Shown piece after piece: positions 7,687 through 15,951 of a DNA stretch of 64,000 bases. The DNA is from Desmonostoc vinosum HA7617-LM4 (lineage in GTDB: Bacteria; Cyanobacteriota; Cyanobacteriia; Cyanobacteriales; Nostocaceae): positions 62,001-126,000 of the forward strand of contig JAHHHC010000002.1 in assembly GCA_019359515.1 (NCBI GenBank), given 5' to 3'. Every line of letters begins with the position of its first letter. Positions within the stretch are counted from its first letter, which is position 1. Below the pieces are notes generated by a model. That model was not told the origin of the DNA. It saw only the letters and a program-made list of their open reading frames with translations, and searched no databases. Both the position numbers and the translations under genes were made by a program.

Positions 7687-9564
7687 TTATCTGCGTCTGA
7701 GGTACTGGAGGATACCGCGAGCGATCGCCTCTGCCATTTGATTTTGATAAGCTGAGGTTCTTAGCTTAGCGATATCTTGTCTACCAGTCAAATAACCTGT
7801 TTCCACGAGAATCGAAGGCATAGAACTTTTTCTGAGAACATAAAATCTAGCTCGACGTACTCCTCGGTCTCTGACGCTCAGACTTTGAAGAATACTGTTA
7901 TGGACAATGCGAGCTAAACTCAGACCACTGTCGTAATAATAAGTTTCCAAGCCACTGACATCAGGACGACCTGCACCTGCTGAATTAGCATGGATGCTCA
8001 CAAATACATCAGCATTAACCCGCTCTGCCATACTAACTCGTCCCGGCAGACTCACAAAGTAATCAGAGTCCCGCGTCATCACCACTTGCACACCATTTTG
8101 CTGTAATATTTCTGCCACCCTTTTACCAATTGGCAAGATGATGTTCTTCTCTCGTATTCCCCCAATACCAACTGCTCCAGGATCTTTACCCCCGTGTCCA
8201 GGGTCAATTAACACTACTAATCTGCCTCTGGGTATTGGGCGTGTCGCTGGCTGAGGATTAGGATTGTTTGGATCTGGTAATGCATTTTGATTAGGTGGTG
8301 GCAGCGGAGGTAAAAGCAAACCAGGGCGTGTCACAACTCGCCGAGAACCTTGTAACTGTAAAGCTAAAACTTGGTCGCCGATTTGGTTAAGTTGCCCAAG
8401 TTGAACGCCTGCTGCTGGTTGCACCAAAATAATCACAGTGTTGGGTTCTTGTGGTTGCAAACGTACTCGCAGAACAGGGCTATTGGGTCTAAAAACAGGG
8501 CCGGTAACTCTGGGAGCTAAATTAGCGTTGTTAATAGTGATGCGGAACAAACCAGAAGCTCTATCCCAACCTCCTGTCGCAGATAAAGTTTGGTTGGCCC
8601 TAATCAGCAGTTGTGTACCATTATCTGATAATTCTACAGACTGGATAGTTGCTGGTGAGTTGCTCACTATTGGTCTACGGGGCAATAGAGAGGGTCTTGG
8701 TAAATTGTTTTCTGAGCCGTTGGCATCATTATTTCTGGGTAATCTGACAATTCGACTAGGCAAAACCACTAGACCACCAGCGCTACTTTTAGTTGCTCGC
8801 CAGTCTGGGCTATTTTTGTCTACTCGCAGCGTCAGTCGGACAGCAGGTAATCGAGTTTGCAGCTGGGTAAATTCAATACTGCTAACACCATGCTTATCAA
8901 CTGGTAAACTATCTTGCTGCGCTAGACGTGATGATAAAGTGGCTCCAGAAATATCCATGAAGATAGTAGCGCGATCGCGGCTACGATTTACCAGAATTTG
9001 AGGATTACCACCACTGGTACGGATGAAAAAGCCATCGCCTGTAACTTGTAAATTTTCAATTTGAGTACCCCCTTGTACCGCTTGTGGGGGATTTGGTCTG
9101 GAGACATCAGGCTTGGGCTGAGAGTCACTAGGTATTACGCTGTAGGCATTTCTAGGAGAAGACGCTACTTTATCAGCTTGTGGTGTTGGTATTTGTACTG
9201 TCCACCGACTGCCAGTTGTGCCAACGAATTTCACTTGCTTGGGGTCTAGAGTGTAACCTGGAGCAATTTCTATGACAATGCGCGTCGTTTGCTTGTCGAA
9301 CTGCCCAACACGAACAGAGCGAATTGCACCGCCAAGTTGCTGCGTAAGTTGCGGTTGCCCAAATATAGTTTCTGGTAAATCAATTACTAAACGCGTGGGG
9401 TTGAAAATTAATTGAGCTTTGGGTTGAACAGCCCCCACAGTGTTAATTTCCAGTCGGTTTTGGTTGGCATCAAAACGCCAAGATTCCAGTCTCGCCCCCA
9501 AAGTCGGTGACGATAGCATGAGGATAGTTCCAAAAGTACCAGGTATTAACCAGTGTAGTTTCAC
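7687..9564 (-). CDS. amiC1: N-acetylmuramoyl-L-alanine amidase with AMIN domains (AmiC1/HcwA-type)
   Basis: 625 aa, GTG start with AGGAGAAAAAAC upstream. It is a tandem paralogue of the amidase at 5354: nearly identical through the first 110 residues (signal peptide, AMIN) and in the catalytic domain, with a divergent middle and linker. Catalytic motifs are present: IDPGHGGKDPGA, IREKN, SIHANSAG and SILVETGYLTG. Family knowledge: the upstream member of this pair in Anabaena is AmiC1 (HcwA), required for septal communication and heterocyst maturation. Exported to the periplasm; the AMIN domains are expected to place it at the wall or septum. Assignment of the 1/2 names rests on gene order. Confidence 0.9.
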   Translation of the reverse strand: MKLHWLIPGTFGTILMLSSPTLGARLESWRFDANQNRLEINTVGAVQPKAQLIFNPTRLVIDLPETIFGQPQLTQQLGGAIRSVRVGQFDKQTTRIVIEIAPGYTLDPKQVKFVGTTGSRWTVQIPTPQADKVASSPRNAYSVIPSDSQPKPDVSRPNPPQAVQGGTQIENLQVTGDGFFIRTSGGNPQILVNRSRDRATIFMDISGATLSSRLAQQDSLPVDKHGVSSIEFTQLQTRLPAVRLTLRVDKNSPDWRATKSSAGGLVVLPSRIVRLPRNNDANGSENNLPRPSLLPRRPIVSNSPATIQSVELSDNGTQLLIRANQTLSATGGWDRASGLFRITINNANLAPRVTGPVFRPNSPVLRVRLQPQEPNTVIILVQPAAGVQLGQLNQIGDQVLALQLQGSRRVVTRPGLLLPPLPPPNQNALPDPNNPNPQPATRPIPRGRLVVLIDPGHGGKDPGAVGIGGIREKNIILPIGKRVAEILQQNGVQVVMTRDSDYFVSLPGRVSMAERVNADVFVSIHANSAGAGRPDVSGLETYYYDSGLSLARIVHNSILQSLSVRDRGVRRARFYVLRKSSMPSILVETGYLTGRQDIAKLRTSAYQNQMAEAIARGILQYLRRR

Positions 9565-10169
9565 AGTTTTTTCTCCTGATTCACATTCATGGGAGCAGTC
9601 AAGATCTCAATATATTGGCAAGTTGTCACACCGTCCCCACCTCAACTTGAGCTTTAATGCCCTTTTTGAGTTTTGTACTGAGTATAAAGACAAATTTGGT
9701 AGCGTCAGTTCTAATGCGCTCCTCTGATTTTGCCATGCTATTGGCATATCCAAATTCGACTTGCAAAGCATCAGATGACATAGTTCAACAAATAACTAGA
9801 ATTGATACTACCTAAACAATCCCAGTTAGGAACATTTGACTGCATTAGGATTGATGTTGCCCTGTTAAATTGTTGCAATTGATGCACTAAGTAAATAATT
9901 CCCAAGCAGGTCAGCTGAATCTAGCAAGATTTATGATTTATGGAAGTTGCTCCTTAATTACTTGAAAGATATTTAAATTAAAACTGAGGAGTAGGGGGAG
10001 ACTGAAAATCAATAACATTCCAAATGCTAGTTAAAAATTTGCAACTAACTAAAATTTACAATCAAAGGGGACGGAGATTCGAGTAGATAAGTTTCCATCA
10101 AGATATGTGCGACAAGGGGAATGGGGAATTGGGAACTTGTACTGAGCGAAGTTGAAGTATGGGGAATTA
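9565..10169. other. Intergenic region upstream of amiC1
   Basis: About 605 bp. Positions 9565-9740 are the amiC1 5' region that resembles the amiC2 5' region. The remainder is AT-rich; near 10120-10165 lies a degenerate GGGGAAT/GGGAAC repeat and a short ACTGAGCGAAGTTGAAGT dispersed repeat. No gene is supported. Confidence 0.5.
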
Positions 10170-10510
10170 TTATTTTTCTTTACCTGCTCCCCCTGCTTCC
10201 CTGCTTTCTGGCTTTGGTTCTGGAAATACCAATCGTAACAAGGGAGGAGCTAAAAAGGTTGTCAAAATGTCCATCATGATAATTGCTGCTCCCAATGATT
10301 TTGAGAGAACGCCACTGGCGGCACCAACACCAGCAAACACTAACCCAACTTCACCTCTGGGAATCATACCGACACCGATCGCTAAACGGTTGATTTGCGA
10401 TTGACCAAATACCGTTAAGCCTGTGATTACTTTACCAAAGATGGCTACTGCAATCAGGAAAGTTGGCATAATTAAACCCTCACGATTGCTGGGAATCCTG
10501 GGTTTAATTT
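10170..10510 (-). pseudogene. 3' remnant of a CPA2-type Na+/H+ antiporter
   Basis: The frame from an ATG at 10469 gives 99 aa, but antiporter similarity continues upstream of that ATG (PSNREGLIMPTFLIAVAIFGK) to a stop near 10510. The visible segment contains GMIPRGEVGLVFAGVGA, the signature of the last transmembrane helices of NapA/KefB-like cation:proton antiporters, then a hydrophilic tail. Full-length family members are about 400-450 aa or more, so roughly the first three quarters are missing. No fragment of the missing part was found nearby. Probably non-functional; a short expressed membrane peptide cannot be ruled out. Confidence 0.75.
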
Positions 10511-10588
10511 ACATTGGGATTGCCAGTCAGCACCAAGAAAACTTTATGATTTTGGTTACAGAAATCCGCAATATTCGGATTTTCATCT

Positions 10589-10999
10589 ATGTTTAACCTG
10601 TTTTTACTGCTTAATATTACTTTGCTTATTGCTTTTGTGATTGGGCTAATTAACCCAAAACTGGTACTTCGCGGTAACAAACGCACTCGGCGCCAAAGCT
10701 CCAAGGTATACTTTTTTGCCTTTGTGCTTTCTTTTGTTGGAATGCTGAGCTTTGTTCCAAAATCTAAACCAATGAGGGTAGTTACACCAACAACAAAGAC
10801 GAATGACTTCACAATGTGCGAGAATTTTGCTACCCAAAAGGAAGCTCAAGCAGCATTGTCATCTAATCCGCAACTAGATAAAGACGGCAATGGAACAGCT
10901 TGCGATTCGTTTTCTTTTGGCGGCAAAGAGCGTGTTGATTCCTCTAAAAGTCGAAGTTCACGTTCTCACAAGCGACGACGACGTAGAAGAAGAAGATAA
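10589..10999 (+). CDS. Membrane protein with Excalibur calcium-binding domain
   Basis: 136 aa. Two predicted membrane helices (residues about 3-22 and 41-57) precede an Excalibur-type domain, MCENFATQKEAQAALSSNP followed by QLDKDGNGTACDS, with the DxDxDGxxC calcium-binding core and two Cys. The C-terminal tail is Ser/Lys/Arg rich and ends in a run of eight or nine arginines, unusual for this family. The start ATG has only a weak upstream ribosome site. The domain call is from the motif; a role in the envelope or extracellular calcium binding is inference. Confidence 0.7.
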   Translation: MFNLFLLLNITLLIAFVIGLINPKLVLRGNKRTRRQSSKVYFFAFVLSFVGMLSFVPKSKPMRVVTPTTKTNDFTMCENFATQKEAQAALSSNPQLDKDGNGTACDSFSFGGKERVDSSKSRSSRSHKRRRRRRRR

Positions 11000-11289
11000 C
11001 AAAGCAAACCCAAGAGTGCGTGCTTCAAAAATATAAATAATCTACGGGTTTGGTCTTTAGCAGCCAAAATATGCTATTGCCAAATCTCCCAAAAAGTTAA
11101 TGTAATTTTTTTAGTTTCCAAAAACGTAACCATTCCAGCCTTTAATGATGGTGGTGGCAAAGTAAGAATATAACAAATCGTATCTAGCGATCGCATTTAA
11201 CTTGTGAAAAACTTGTGATAGCTATTGAGACTGCTAAATACGCTCTGTTAAAAGCATCTGTAAATAATTTTGAGAGGAGTGCAAATCTT

Positions 11290-12036
11290 ATGAATAGAGC
11301 CGCTTTATCCGGTTCTTCGTTTCCCGCTGCCAAAATGTGTAAAATACTGCCCTTAGCTTTACTTTTATGTAATATTTTTATCATACCTGCATCCGCCCAA
11401 GAAAAAGAGAAACTGTGGCGCACCCTTACCGTCAGTGGCCGGGGAGTGGAAACAATTCCCACAACTCTGTCGCAAGTGAGTTTAGGAGTGGAAGTTCAGG
11501 GTAAAACAGCACAGGAAGTACAACAAGAAGCCGCGCGTAGATCATCAGCCGTAGTTGCTTTCCTGAAAAGCCAAAATGTGGAAAAATTGCAAACTACTGG
11601 TATCCAACTGAATCCTGTTTACAGTTATACCAATAATGTACAGCGGATTACGGGTTATGCTGCAAGTAATACTGTCAGCTTCCGTGTTGCTACTGAGAAA
11701 GCTGGCACATTGTTAGATCAAGCAGTGAAAGCAGGTGCATCCCAAATCAACGGTATTAGTTTCATTGCTAGTGATGAAGCGATCGCCATCGCTCAAAAAC
11801 AGGCATTAAAAGAAGCGACTCAAGACGCCCAGCAGCAAGCTAATGCCGTTTTTAGTGCCTTGGGTCTCAATTCTAAAGAGGTAGTAAGTATTCAAATTAA
11901 CAATGCTAGTCTACCTCCAGCACCCGTACAACTTCGTGCTGAAGCTGCCAAACTCAGCAGTGCTGATGTCTCTACCCCGATAGTTGGTGGCGAACAGCAA
12001 GTAGAAGCATCAGTGACATTGCAAATTAGTTACTAA
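11290..12036 (+). CDS. Periplasmic SIMPL-domain (DUF541) protein
   Basis: 248 aa from ATG 11290, chosen over a GTG at 11215 because GAGAGGAG lies 10 bp upstream and a signal peptide then starts the protein (about residues 1-37, LALLLCNIFIIPASA then QEKEKLW). The mature part shows the SIMPL/DUF541 pattern: TLTVSGRGVETIPTTLSQVSLGV at the start, a long helical segment (AQEVQQEAARRSSAVVAFLKS), GIQLNPVYSYT, GYAASNTVSF and the C-terminal VEASVTLQISY. Members are secreted proteins of unclear role (an oxidative-stress role is reported for E. coli YggE). It ends with a hairpin shared with the convergent ssb. Confidence 0.85.
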   Translation: MNRAALSGSSFPAAKMCKILPLALLLCNIFIIPASAQEKEKLWRTLTVSGRGVETIPTTLSQVSLGVEVQGKTAQEVQQEAARRSSAVVAFLKSQNVEKLQTTGIQLNPVYSYTNNVQRITGYAASNTVSFRVATEKAGTLLDQAVKAGASQINGISFIASDEAIAIAQKQALKEATQDAQQQANAVFSALGLNSKEVVSIQINNASLPPAPVQLRAEAAKLSSADVSTPIVGGEQQVEASVTLQISY

Positions 12037-12049
12037 GTATCCTTAGTCC

Positions 12050-12091
12050 TTTGTCCTTGGTTTTTAACCCTAACAAATAACCAAGGACAAA
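12050..12091. terminator. Inverted repeat between convergent SIMPL gene and ssb
   Basis: 13-bp perfect arms TTTGTCCTTGGTT / AACCAAGGACAAA with a 16-nt loop. No long T run follows, so it may act as a bidirectional terminator or be a dispersed intergenic repeat. Confidence 0.55.
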
Positions 12092-12106
12092 TGACCAATA
12101 ACTAGA

Positions 12107-12466
12107 TTAAAAATGCTCTGAAGACATATCTGCACCACCTTCTCCATCACGCTTGGAACCTAAAAGTTCTAGTTGGTCTACTCTAATGATGGGTGTGGAA
12201 CGGGTTGCTCCTGTTTGGCGATCGCTCCATGTGTCAAACTTTAAGGAACCTTTGATGCCAATTAAACTACCCTTGCGGACATAATTCCCCGCCACTTCCG
12301 CTGTCTTGTCCCAAAGTTCTAAAGTGAACCAGTCAGGTTCATCACTATTGCGCGATCGACGCTTGACTGCTAGTGTCAATCGACACTTAACACTGCCAGA
12401 CTCAAAATACTTAATATCCGGATCGCTGCCTGCACGACCAACGAGGGTGACAACATTAATACTCAT
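12107..12466 (-). CDS. ssb: Single-stranded DNA-binding protein
   Basis: 119 aa, ATG start with AAGG about 8 bp upstream. The OB-fold signature is clear: MSINVVTLVGRAGSDPDIKY, CRLTLAVKRRS, PDWFTLELWDKTAEVAGNYVRKGSLIGIKGSL. The protein is short and ends in ...DMSSEHF; the classic acidic DDDIPF tip that recruits partner proteins in proteobacteria is absent. That is usual for the short cyanobacterial SSB, but it means partner binding cannot be assumed. It coats single-stranded DNA in replication and repair. Confidence 0.93.
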   Translation of the reverse strand: MSINVVTLVGRAGSDPDIKYFESGSVKCRLTLAVKRRSRNSDEPDWFTLELWDKTAEVAGNYVRKGSLIGIKGSLKFDTWSDRQTGATRSTPIIRVDQLELLGSKRDGEGGADMSSEHF

Positions 12467-13046
12467 GGATGTTACCTTTCAGTACAGGTGTACTTATTAA
12501 TTGAGATTTTCATCATAACCAATTGTGAGCCAGTCAGGCTAATGGGGAAGGGGGAATTGGGAATTGTAATTATCTTTCTCCCCCAGCTTTTTTCTCCCTC
12601 ATCTCCCAGTTGGTGAGCGGAGTCGAACCACATCCCCCTACTCCCCACTCCCCACTCCCTTCTTTGATGTTGACGATATTCCCCTTGTGCTTGTACAACT
12701 AGAGCGGATAGGATTGTAATCTTTATGAGATCAACACTTACCTACTGATGGCAATTAACAAGTAATGAGTTAAGGGTAAGTATCAAAAATGAGTAAAACA
12801 GTTAACAAACAATATAATTAAGATTAAAAATGATACAAACTAGTAGGGGAAACCTCAAAAAGTATACGGATATACTTATACCGTTTGAGAAATTTAAAAA
12901 GTAGAGACCTCAGATATAGTAAATAATGCTGAAAATCATATATAGTCTGGGTGACTAGACTCAGGATAAAAAACGTAATAAAATCCAGCACGATTCACTC
13001 TTACCGTTGTAGTAAAAAGTAGCGCAAATAGGGGGCGCAGAGACGC
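12467..13046. promoter_or_regulatory. Divergent ssb / mreB intergenic region
   Basis: 580 bp. Positions 12540-12660 are a low-complexity insert (GGGGGAATTGGG, CTCCCTCATCTCCC, CCCCACTCCC). Positions 12700-13040 are AT-rich and probably hold the mreB promoter and a long 5' UTR. GGGGGCGCAG precedes the GTG start of mreB. Confidence 0.5.
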
Positions 13047-14093
13047 GTGGGTCTTTTCAGGAACTTTCTTCGCACATCATGGGATATGGGTATCGACCTC
13101 GGTACTGCAAATACCCTCGTTTATGTATCTGGTAAAGGCATCGTACTCCAAGAGCCTTCAGTAGTTGCTATTGATCAAAATGAAAAAGTAGCACTGGCAG
13201 TAGGAGAAGAAGCCAAAAAAATGCTCGGCCGGACGCCTGGAAATGTAATTGCTCTGCGTCCCTTGCGCGATGGTGTAATCGCTGACTTTGATACAGCTGA
13301 ACTGATGCTAAAAAGCTTTATTCAGCGTGTAAATGAAGGGCGATCGCTAATCTTACCCCGAATCGTGATTGGGATTCCCAGTGGCGTTACAGGGGTAGAA
13401 AGGCGAGCTGTCATGGATGCAGCTGCTCAAGCTGGGGCTAGAGAAGTTTATTTAATCGATGAACCTGTAGCTGCGGCAATTGGTGCAGGACTCCCGGTTG
13501 CCGAACCAACTGGCAACATGATTATCGATATTGGTGGCGGGACAACAGAAGTAGCAGTGCTGAGTCTCCAAGGCACGGTGCTGAGTGAATCAGTACGCAT
13601 CGCCGGCGATGAACTGACTGAAGCAATCATTCAGTACTTAAAAAAAGTTCATAATTTAGTGATTGGGGAACGTACTGCCGAAGATATCAAAATTCGTATT
13701 GGCTCAGCCTATCCCACCAACGATGATGCTGACGCCATGATGGAAGTCCGAGGTTTACATTTGCTTTCCGGTTTACCACGAACTGTAACAATTAAAGGCC
13801 CAGAAATCCGTGAAAGTATGCTAGAACCATTATCGGTAATTATAGAAGCTGTGAAGCGGACATTAGAACGCACACCCCCGGAACTAGCAGCAGACATTAT
13901 TGACAGAGGTATTATGCTCGCTGGTGGTGGTGCTTTGCTTAAAGGTATAGATACTCTCATTAGCCACGAGACAGGAATCATAACACACATTGCAGCCGAT
14001 CCTCTAAGCTGTGTTGTCCTGGGAACAGGTCGTGTGTTAGAAAACTTTAAACAGCTAGAGCGGGTTTTCAGTGGGCGCTCCCGCAATATGTAG
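13047..14093 (+). CDS. mreB: Rod-shape-determining actin homologue MreB
   Basis: 348 aa, GTG start (VGLFRNFLRTSWDMGIDLG). Actin-fold ATPase motifs are intact: phosphate-1 DLGTANTLVYV (residues 17-27), connect-1 region LIDEPVAAAIGAGLP (136-150), phosphate-2 DIGGGTTEVAVLS (161-173), adenosine motif GIMLAGGGALLKG. Forms membrane-bound filaments that position wall synthesis. It is the first gene of an mreBCD operon; mreC follows after 109 bp. In filamentous cyanobacteria MreB sets cell shape (family knowledge). Confidence 0.97.
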   Translation: MGLFRNFLRTSWDMGIDLGTANTLVYVSGKGIVLQEPSVVAIDQNEKVALAVGEEAKKMLGRTPGNVIALRPLRDGVIADFDTAELMLKSFIQRVNEGRSLILPRIVIGIPSGVTGVERRAVMDAAAQAGAREVYLIDEPVAAAIGAGLPVAEPTGNMIIDIGGGTTEVAVLSLQGTVLSESVRIAGDELTEAIIQYLKKVHNLVIGERTAEDIKIRIGSAYPTNDDADAMMEVRGLHLLSGLPRTVTIKGPEIRESMLEPLSVIIEAVKRTLERTPPELAADIIDRGIMLAGGGALLKGIDTLISHETGIITHIAADPLSCVVLGTGRVLENFKQLERVFSGRSRNM

Positions 14094-14113
14094 CAAAAAA
14101 TATTAGATATTAA

Positions 14114-14164
14114 GTTCTATTTGGGTTCTATTTGGGTTCTATATAAAAAGAATTCAAATAGAAC
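14114..14164 (+). promoter_or_regulatory. Repeat and hairpin in the mreB-mreC gap
   Basis: Two direct copies of GTTCTATTTG (14114-14123 and 14125-14134) face a complementary CAAATAGAAC at 14155-14164, so either copy can pair with it. This gives two mutually exclusive hairpins between mreB and mreC. It might tune mreC expression; no T run supports simple termination. Confidence 0.4.
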
Positions 14165-14202
14165 TCAATTTATAAGTATATTACTAGAATCATAAGGTAT
14201 GT

Positions 14203-14994
14203 ATGGTTACAGTACGGCGTTGGTGGAATCGTAAAGGATTACAAATCGGGCTACTGGCTTTATTAGTTGGTAGTGCCTGGATACTGCGTCAAACTCAAGG
14301 CGGACTGCTGCTTGAAATGTACCAAACTATTTATCAAGGTATTACTCGTCCCTTGCAGATGTTGCAGCCAGGGCCAACTTCAGAAGAACGTCTCAAGAAT
14401 GCCCAAGTAATGGAGTTAGAAACGCGCATAGCAGACCTGGAAAGTCAAAATCAAAAGCTGCAAGATTTACTAGGGTATGTCGAAAAAGAGCCGTTGTCAG
14501 CGCGCCCAATACCAGCGCGGGTGATGGGACGCAGTGCAGACCATTGGTGGCAACAAGTTACCCTCAATCGTGGTGCAAATGCTGGAATTCAGGAGGGTTT
14601 CATCGTCAAGGCAGATGGTGGATTAATCGGTCTGGTGGAGAGTGTAACTGCCAACACTAGCCGCGTATTATTAATTAGTGACCTTAAGAGTCAAGTAGGT
14701 GTAACAATTAGCCGCACAGGAGCTAAAGGCGTTTTACGGGGAGATTCTTCCGCAGAAGCAGTCTTAGAATTTTATGAAAAAGTTCCAAATGTGAAAGTGG
14801 GAGATTTAATTTCTACATCTACCTACAGTCAGAAATTTCCCTCTGGTTTAGCGGTAGGACGTATAAAGTCCTTAGATTTGAAGAAACTTCCAGCATCAGT
14901 AGCCAAAGTAGAGCTTTTTCCCCCAATTCGTTCTCTAGATTGGGTAGCTGTCTATCCCAAGCTAGAAAACCAAGAACCGCAAAAGTCTAACTAA
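14203..14994 (+). CDS. mreC: Rod-shape-determining protein MreC
   Basis: 263 aa, ATG start. One N-terminal membrane helix (residues about 13-28, LQIGLLALLVGSAWIL), then a coiled coil (about 65-90, VMELETRIADLESQNQKLQDLL), then the beta-rich MreC domain with GANAGIQEGFIVKADGGLIGLVE and a late VKVGDLISTSTYSQKFPSGLAVGRI. MreC links MreB filaments inside the cell with wall synthases in the periplasm. It lies between mreB and mreD; the gap to mreD is 25 bp. Confidence 0.95.
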   Translation: MVTVRRWWNRKGLQIGLLALLVGSAWILRQTQGGLLLEMYQTIYQGITRPLQMLQPGPTSEERLKNAQVMELETRIADLESQNQKLQDLLGYVEKEPLSARPIPARVMGRSADHWWQQVTLNRGANAGIQEGFIVKADGGLIGLVESVTANTSRVLLISDLKSQVGVTISRTGAKGVLRGDSSAEAVLEFYEKVPNVKVGDLISTSTYSQKFPSGLAVGRIKSLDLKKLPASVAKVELFPPIRSLDWVAVYPKLENQEPQKSN

Positions 14995-15019
14995 ATTCTT
15001 TGAGAAAAGTTATCAGAAA

Positions 15020-15637
15020 ATGAAGATTCCTGCATTTGGTAGCAGCAGACAGAAAAAGCCAAAATCGTCTCGCAGAAGATCAAGAATTCAGATTCAATCT
15101 ATTGCACATTTGCATCCCCGTATTCGTAAATTGCTGGATTGGATGGTGACGGTTGGGTCTGTAGTGTTATGTTTGCTGTTATTGCCAACTCGCCTACCGG
15201 GTATGGAATTATTGGGAATTGGGCCTAACTGGCTGTTAATTTGGGTAGTAGCTTGGAGTGTTAAACGGTCTGTCTTTACCGGAGTTATGGCAGGTATAAT
15301 TTTAGGGTTACTTCAAGATGCGATGACAGCGCCTCATCCTACTCATGCTTTAAGTCTTGGTATAGCTGGATTGCTCACTGGTCTCATCCAAAAACAGCGT
15401 TTTATTGAAGAAGATTTTATTTCTATCGCTTTAATTGTTTTTGTGATGGCAGTTTTAACAGAGACTATTTTTGGATTGCAATTGACCTTGATCGGCGATC
15501 GCAAAATAGCAGATATCTGGACATATTATCAACGTGTGGCTCTTGCTTCGGCTATTTTGAGTAGTCTGTGGGCCCCTGTTGTTTATTATCCGCTCAATCG
15601 GTGGTGGCAAAAGTTAAAGTTGGCCCAGCATTCTTAA
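15020..15637 (+). CDS. mreD: Rod-shape-determining membrane protein MreD
   Basis: 205 aa, ATG start. A basic N-terminal tail (KKPKSSRRRSRIQ) is followed by about five membrane helices from residue 41 on, and by the family pattern GIGPNWLLIWVVAWSVKRS ... GIILGLLQDAM. Last gene of mreBCD. The long basic N-terminus is longer than in proteobacterial MreD but common in cyanobacteria. Confidence 0.92.
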   Translation: MKIPAFGSSRQKKPKSSRRRSRIQIQSIAHLHPRIRKLLDWMVTVGSVVLCLLLLPTRLPGMELLGIGPNWLLIWVVAWSVKRSVFTGVMAGIILGLLQDAMTAPHPTHALSLGIAGLLTGLIQKQRFIEEDFISIALIVFVMAVLTETIFGLQLTLIGDRKIADIWTYYQRVALASAILSSLWAPVVYYPLNRWWQKLKLAQHS

Positions 15638-15951
15638 AAAAATTCGTAATAAGTTATTTCAACAATCACCAAATTTGGATGCTTGGTTGGCAGCACTTAA
15701 AGCTTAAAAATGCTCGTAATACTCCAAGGGAGTCGCTACGCGTTTACGCAGTATAGCGAAGCTATCGCGCTTTCATCTGCAACCTGTCCCTTACTCGCTA
15801 CTGCTTGGGTTTATTGGCAGTAACTACAGAAGGAATTGAGGCAAAAATTGATTATTGACAAGATAAACCTGACCTTTCTGAACGGCTTTGAGCGTTTTCC
15901 ACAGTGGTCTTTGTTTTAAGCGTTCAAAAGTTGTTTTTCCTTCTTGAAAAA
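15638..15951. other. Intergenic region after mreD with REP-like repeat
   Basis: 314 bp between convergent mreD and the TonB receptor. Positions 15722-15770 hold a palindromic REP-like unit (GGGAGTCGCTACGCG ... TAGCGAAGCTATCGCGC) of the class dispersed in Nostoc genomes. No gene is supported. Confidence 0.55.

Noticed and set aside
5775-9727. Plus-strand open frames opposite the two amidases
   Set aside because: They mirror conserved minus-strand coding sequence, recur at matching positions in both paralogues and lack their own start context.
10589-10849. Minus-strand open frames opposite the Excalibur gene
   Set aside because: Shadows of the plus-strand gene with no start context.
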